Source: an uncultured Bacteroidia bacterium (GTDB lineage: Bacteria > Bacteroidota > Bacteroidia > Bacteroidales > ML635J-15). From it: a DNA stretch of 64,000 bases. A program made the position numbers and the translations under genes. This document shows, one piece after another, positions 61,529 through 64,000 of this stretch (position 1 is its first letter; each line of letters begins with the position of its first letter). The notes under the pieces are model-generated. The model had not been told where the DNA came from and searched no databases. It saw only the letters and a list, made by a program, of their open reading frames with translations. Location of the stretch: positions 135,128 through 199,127 of the forward strand of contig CACYQN010000009.1 of the NCBI GenBank assembly GCA_902776565.1, read 5' to 3'.

Positions 61529-61558
61529 AAAAAAAAGTCGCTCCCTTTCGGAAGCGAC
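61529..61558 (-). terminator. intrinsic terminator of dpp4
   Basis: On the minus strand a stem GTCGCTTCC/GGGAGCGAC (one mismatch) with loop GAAA is followed by eight T. Confidence 0.85.
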
Positions 61559-61599
61559 CATTGTAAACCGATTAAAAGGATTTATAAAAATTAAAAATC

Positions 61600-63780
61600 T
61601 TACAAGTTGTTCAAAATGTAATTTGTCATCTTTGTATATAGGTGATGACGCGTGTTACCGCCGTAAATGCTGTGGTCCTTGTTTGGATAATACATCAGGT
61701 CGAACTGAACATCAGCCTCGATGAGCTTGTCAACCCAATCGACCGAATTCTGGAAATGAACATTGTCATCGGCAGTTCCGTGTACCAACAAGTATTTTCC
61801 TTTCATCTTCTTGGCGTGGTTGATTGGCGAATTGTCGTCGTAGCCAGCGGCATTGTCCTGTGGCAGACCATTGTAGCGCTCGGTATAAACCGAATCGTAG
61901 TATCTCCAAGTAGTTACAGGCGCAACTGCGATACCAACCTTGAAATAGTCGGCACCGACAGTCATACAAAGGCTCGACATATATCCGCCGTAGCTCCAGC
62001 CGAAAATACCAATCCTATCCTTGTCAACATAATCGAGCGAACCCAGATACTTGGCTGCCGAAATCTGGTCTTGTACTTCGTACTTGCCTAATTGTCCGTA
62101 AGTTGTCTGACGGAAATCGCGACCACGATAGCCAGTGCCACGATTGTCAACCGAAACGATTATGTAGCCCTTCTGAGCAAAAATCTGATACCAAGGCATT
62201 GAACCGTCCCAAACATCGGCAACTGTCTGCGAACCGGGACCACCATAAACATACATAAACACCGGATATTTCTTCTTTGCATCGAAATTCTGCGGCTTTA
62301 TCATCCAACCGTTCAGTTCATCGCCATTTTCAGTCTTGAAAGTGAAAAATTCCTTCTTCGTGAACTTGTAGTCGCCATTAATCTTGTCGGCAAGAGCCTT
62401 GTTGTTTTCGAGTTCGCGGATAACCTTGCCGCTATTGTTGCAAAGTGTAATCACAGTTGGAGTGTTTGCATCGCTGAACTCATTTATGAAATACTTGAAG
62501 CCATTGCTGAAAGTTGCAGAATTGGTTCCCTTTCCTTTGCTCAGCTCCTTGATTTTGCCCTTCTCGGCATCAACGCAGTATATTTCGCGACGGAGCGGAG
62601 AATTCTTTGCAGCCTGGAAATAAACAACACCATTGTCATCAACTCCATAAACCTCAGTCACTTCCCACTGACCGTCGGTAAGCTGACGGACAAGGTTTCC
62701 GCTCATATCGTACATATAAATATGACGGTAACCATTTGATTCGTGCGAGGTTATGAAATGCTTATTGTCGGGAAGGAAAGTAAGGTCGTCGTTGATTTCC
62801 AAGTAGTTCTTGTCGGTCAAGGTCTGAATTATCTTCGACGAACCGTTTGTTGCATTGATAAGGAATAGTTCGTACTTGTTCTGCAAGCGGTTGAGCTTCA
62901 CAGCCGAAAGCGTATTTGCATCGTTTGTGAACTTCAGACGCGGAATGTACATGTCGTTGAGATCGCCCATGTCGGCAACGGTGATTTTACCGCTTTCAAT
63001 ATCAACAATATGCAGAGAAACTTTAGAGTTCTCCTCCCCTGCCTTCGGGTACTTGTACTCGTAGTTTTCGGGATAAAGCTCACCGTACATTGTCATGCCG
63101 AACATCTTTACATTCGATTCGTCGGTACGCAGGAAAGCGATTTTCTTTCCGTCAGCCGACCAGTCGTAAGCCTTGTTGTAGCTGAATTCCTCCTCGTAAA
63201 CCCAGTCAGGAGCACCATTTATGATTTTGTTCCATTCGCCGTCGGTTGTAAGCTGGACTTCCTTGGCATTCTTGTCGGTTATGTCCTTCACATACAGATT
63301 GTTCTTACGAACAAAAGCCACCTTCTTGCCATCGGGAGAGAACGAAGCCAACTGCTGTTTGCCGTTTTCTGAAAGACGAGTTACCTCTTTGGTTTTCAAG
63401 TCGTAAATATAATACTCTGCAGTAAACGAGTGGCGGTAAATAGGCTCATATTTGGTTGAAAACATAATCTTCGATTCGTCGGGACTGAAAACATAGTCGA
63501 AAATGAAATCGAAGTTGTCGCCAAGTTTAAGGTCGGCAACCATCATCAGCGTTTCCTCCTTTTCACCAGTCTTGTAGCTGTACTTCTCGATGCCGTTGCG
63601 ACGGATAGTAAGATTGGTGTAATGTTCGCCATCCTTCATCGATTCGATTCCGTAAACGCCATTCTGCCTGAAAGTTCCGTAGTAGTAAAGGTCGTCAACG
63701 GTGATTTCCTTCTGTGCATTTGCCGTAAAAGCCACAACTAGCAGCAAAATCACGGACAAGTAAAATCTCTTCATATTCAT
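61600..63780 (-). CDS. dipeptidyl peptidase IV (S9B family)
   Basis: 726 residues from the Met at 63780 (a second Met two codons later is equally good). Signal peptide 'MKRFYLSVILLLVVAFTANAQ'. DPPIV_N beta-propeller at about 80-440 and S9 catalytic domain at about 470-726. Nucleophile Ser is in 'IGIFGWSYGGYMSSLCM', Asp in 'LVHGTADDNVHFQNS', His in 'YPNKDHSIYGG'; the 'DWVYEEEF' Glu pair binds the substrate amino terminus. It removes X-Pro or X-Ala dipeptides from peptides in the periplasm. A longer upstream frame crosses the promoter and is rejected. Confidence 0.95.
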   Translation of the reverse strand: MNMKRFYLSVILLLVVAFTANAQKEITVDDLYYYGTFRQNGVYGIESMKDGEHYTNLTIRRNGIEKYSYKTGEKEETLMMVADLKLGDNFDFIFDYVFSPDESKIMFSTKYEPIYRHSFTAEYYIYDLKTKEVTRLSENGKQQLASFSPDGKKVAFVRKNNLYVKDITDKNAKEVQLTTDGEWNKIINGAPDWVYEEEFSYNKAYDWSADGKKIAFLRTDESNVKMFGMTMYGELYPENYEYKYPKAGEENSKVSLHIVDIESGKITVADMGDLNDMYIPRLKFTNDANTLSAVKLNRLQNKYELFLINATNGSSKIIQTLTDKNYLEINDDLTFLPDNKHFITSHESNGYRHIYMYDMSGNLVRQLTDGQWEVTEVYGVDDNGVVYFQAAKNSPLRREIYCVDAEKGKIKELSKGKGTNSATFSNGFKYFINEFSDANTPTVITLCNNSGKVIRELENNKALADKINGDYKFTKKEFFTFKTENGDELNGWMIKPQNFDAKKKYPVFMYVYGGPGSQTVADVWDGSMPWYQIFAQKGYIIVSVDNRGTGYRGRDFRQTTYGQLGKYEVQDQISAAKYLGSLDYVDKDRIGIFGWSYGGYMSSLCMTVGADYFKVGIAVAPVTTWRYYDSVYTERYNGLPQDNAAGYDDNSPINHAKKMKGKYLLVHGTADDNVHFQNSVDWVDKLIEADVQFDLMYYPNKDHSIYGGNTRHHLYTKMTNYILNNL

Positions 63781-63799
63781 ATCAATAAATTTTTGATTG

Positions 63800-63830
63800 C
63801 AAATATAGTCAATTTGCCCGACAATCAAAA
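63800..63830 (-). promoter_or_regulatory. promoter of dpp4
   Basis: The minus strand reads TTTTG, then 18 bases, then TATATTTG (63800-63807), a good two-box fit. The ATG at 63780 lies 20 bases downstream of the -7 box. Confidence 0.65.
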
Positions 63831-63855
63831 AAGAAATATCACATATAATTGGACA

Positions 63856-63889
63856 AAAAAGGAATGCACTTTGTCGTGCATTCCTTTTT
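63856..63889. terminator. bidirectional intrinsic terminator
   Basis: Perfect 14-bp stem AAAAAGGAATGCAC/GTGCATTCCTTTTT with loop TTTGTC. It probably terminates a leftward gene lying right of the window, now separated from it by the insertion sequence. Confidence 0.85.
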
Positions 63890-63901
63890 GACATTTTATA
63901 C

Positions 63902-64000
63902 TGTCTCGTCCTAAAATAGCGTTACAATAAAAATAGTAACGAAATGGAAAATAAAGAAAGTAAGTATGTTAGGCGTACACAAAAGGACTACACAATGTCT
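63902..64000 (+). mobile_element. left end of an IS3-type insertion sequence (cut by window edge)
   Basis: The terminal-repeat-like start TGTCTCGTCCTAAAATAG is followed 42 bases after its first base by a transposase frame. Only the first 99 bases are present, so the right end and any target duplication cannot be seen. Confidence 0.6.
63944..64000 (+). CDS. IS3-family transposase OrfA, N-terminal 19 codons
   Basis: The frame reads MENKESKYVRRTQKDYTMS and is open at the window edge. 'KYVRRTQKDYTMSFK' is the usual opening of a Bacteroidetes IS3-group OrfA with its helix-turn-helix just downstream. Only the first 19 residues are visible, so the IS group rests on recognition of this start and the element end. 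Confidence 0.6.
   Translation, partial: MENKESKYVRRTQKDYTMS

Noticed and set aside
63781..63894. 38-codon extension of DPP-IV
   Set aside because: It crosses the promoter -7 box and the terminator hairpin and precedes a normal signal peptide.

Overview
The window looks like a Bacteroidota chromosome, most likely order Bacteroidales (gut or rumen type). The evidence is the batD/batE aerotolerance pair, a Por/type IX (T9SS) C-terminal sorting domain, GldM-like domains, Fibrobacter-succinogenes-major-paralogous (FISUMP) lipoproteins, a FeoA-FeoB fusion, the PUR/DUF3276 protein, and many promoters of the form TAnnTTTG (the -7 box of the Bacteroidetes primary sigma factor). No rRNA or tRNA gene was recognised. 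I could not run any search; family names come from motif recognition.

Layout. 0-4 kb: end of an alpha/beta hydrolase, then a tightly coupled leftward operon batD-batE-lipoprotein-DUF456. 4-6.3 kb: a FeoA-FeoB iron transporter whose G domain has lost its GTP-binding motifs. 6.6-9.2 kb: LOG-type hydrolase, dGTPase-like HD protein and a SiaB/SiaC pair. 9.3-18.4 kb: lpdA, a small helical protein, aat-tilS-phosphohexomutase, ppdK and a PUR protein. 18.5-22.7 kb: the operon nusB-DUF1573-yajC-ybbR-coaE-djlA-like. 22.7-36.1 kb: LRR protein, CDF transporter, recQ, kdsD, the ruvB-rnr-S1/P1 nuclease-L,D-transpeptidase operon, a CLC channel and a malate/lactate dehydrogenase. 36.2-42.6 kb: pyrK-pyrD followed by secreted and envelope genes (sulfatase-fold phosphotransferase, flavoprotein).

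42.6-49.2 kb is an accessory island. It holds a GIY-YIG nuclease gene and a decayed second copy amid GTCATTCCG repeats; an orphan HTH/DUF6922 regulator with a perfect palindromic operator; a very large protein that joins seven zinc-finger-like DUF723 repeats, an SF2 helicase and an Rrp8-like methyltransferase; and an MNT antitoxin gene followed by a HEPN toxin gene wrecked by a short palindromic repeat. 50.7-61.2 kb is a second variable region of surface proteins: three FISUMP lipoproteins, a T9SS-exported LRR/repeat protein, two free-standing GldM-C-like proteins (one a truncated chimera) and a DUF4143 ATPase gene behind three evenly spaced palindromes. The window ends with a DPP-IV peptidase and the left end of an IS3-type insertion sequence.

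The best candidates for new biology are the DUF723-helicase-methyltransferase protein, the 33-bp-phased operator array before the DUF4143 ATPase gene, and the pseudo-GTPase FeoB. Several gene starts were moved inward because the first in-frame start codon lies inside or upstream of the promoter -7 box. Some transcripts (aat, kdsD, the LRR gene) appear to have almost no leader.
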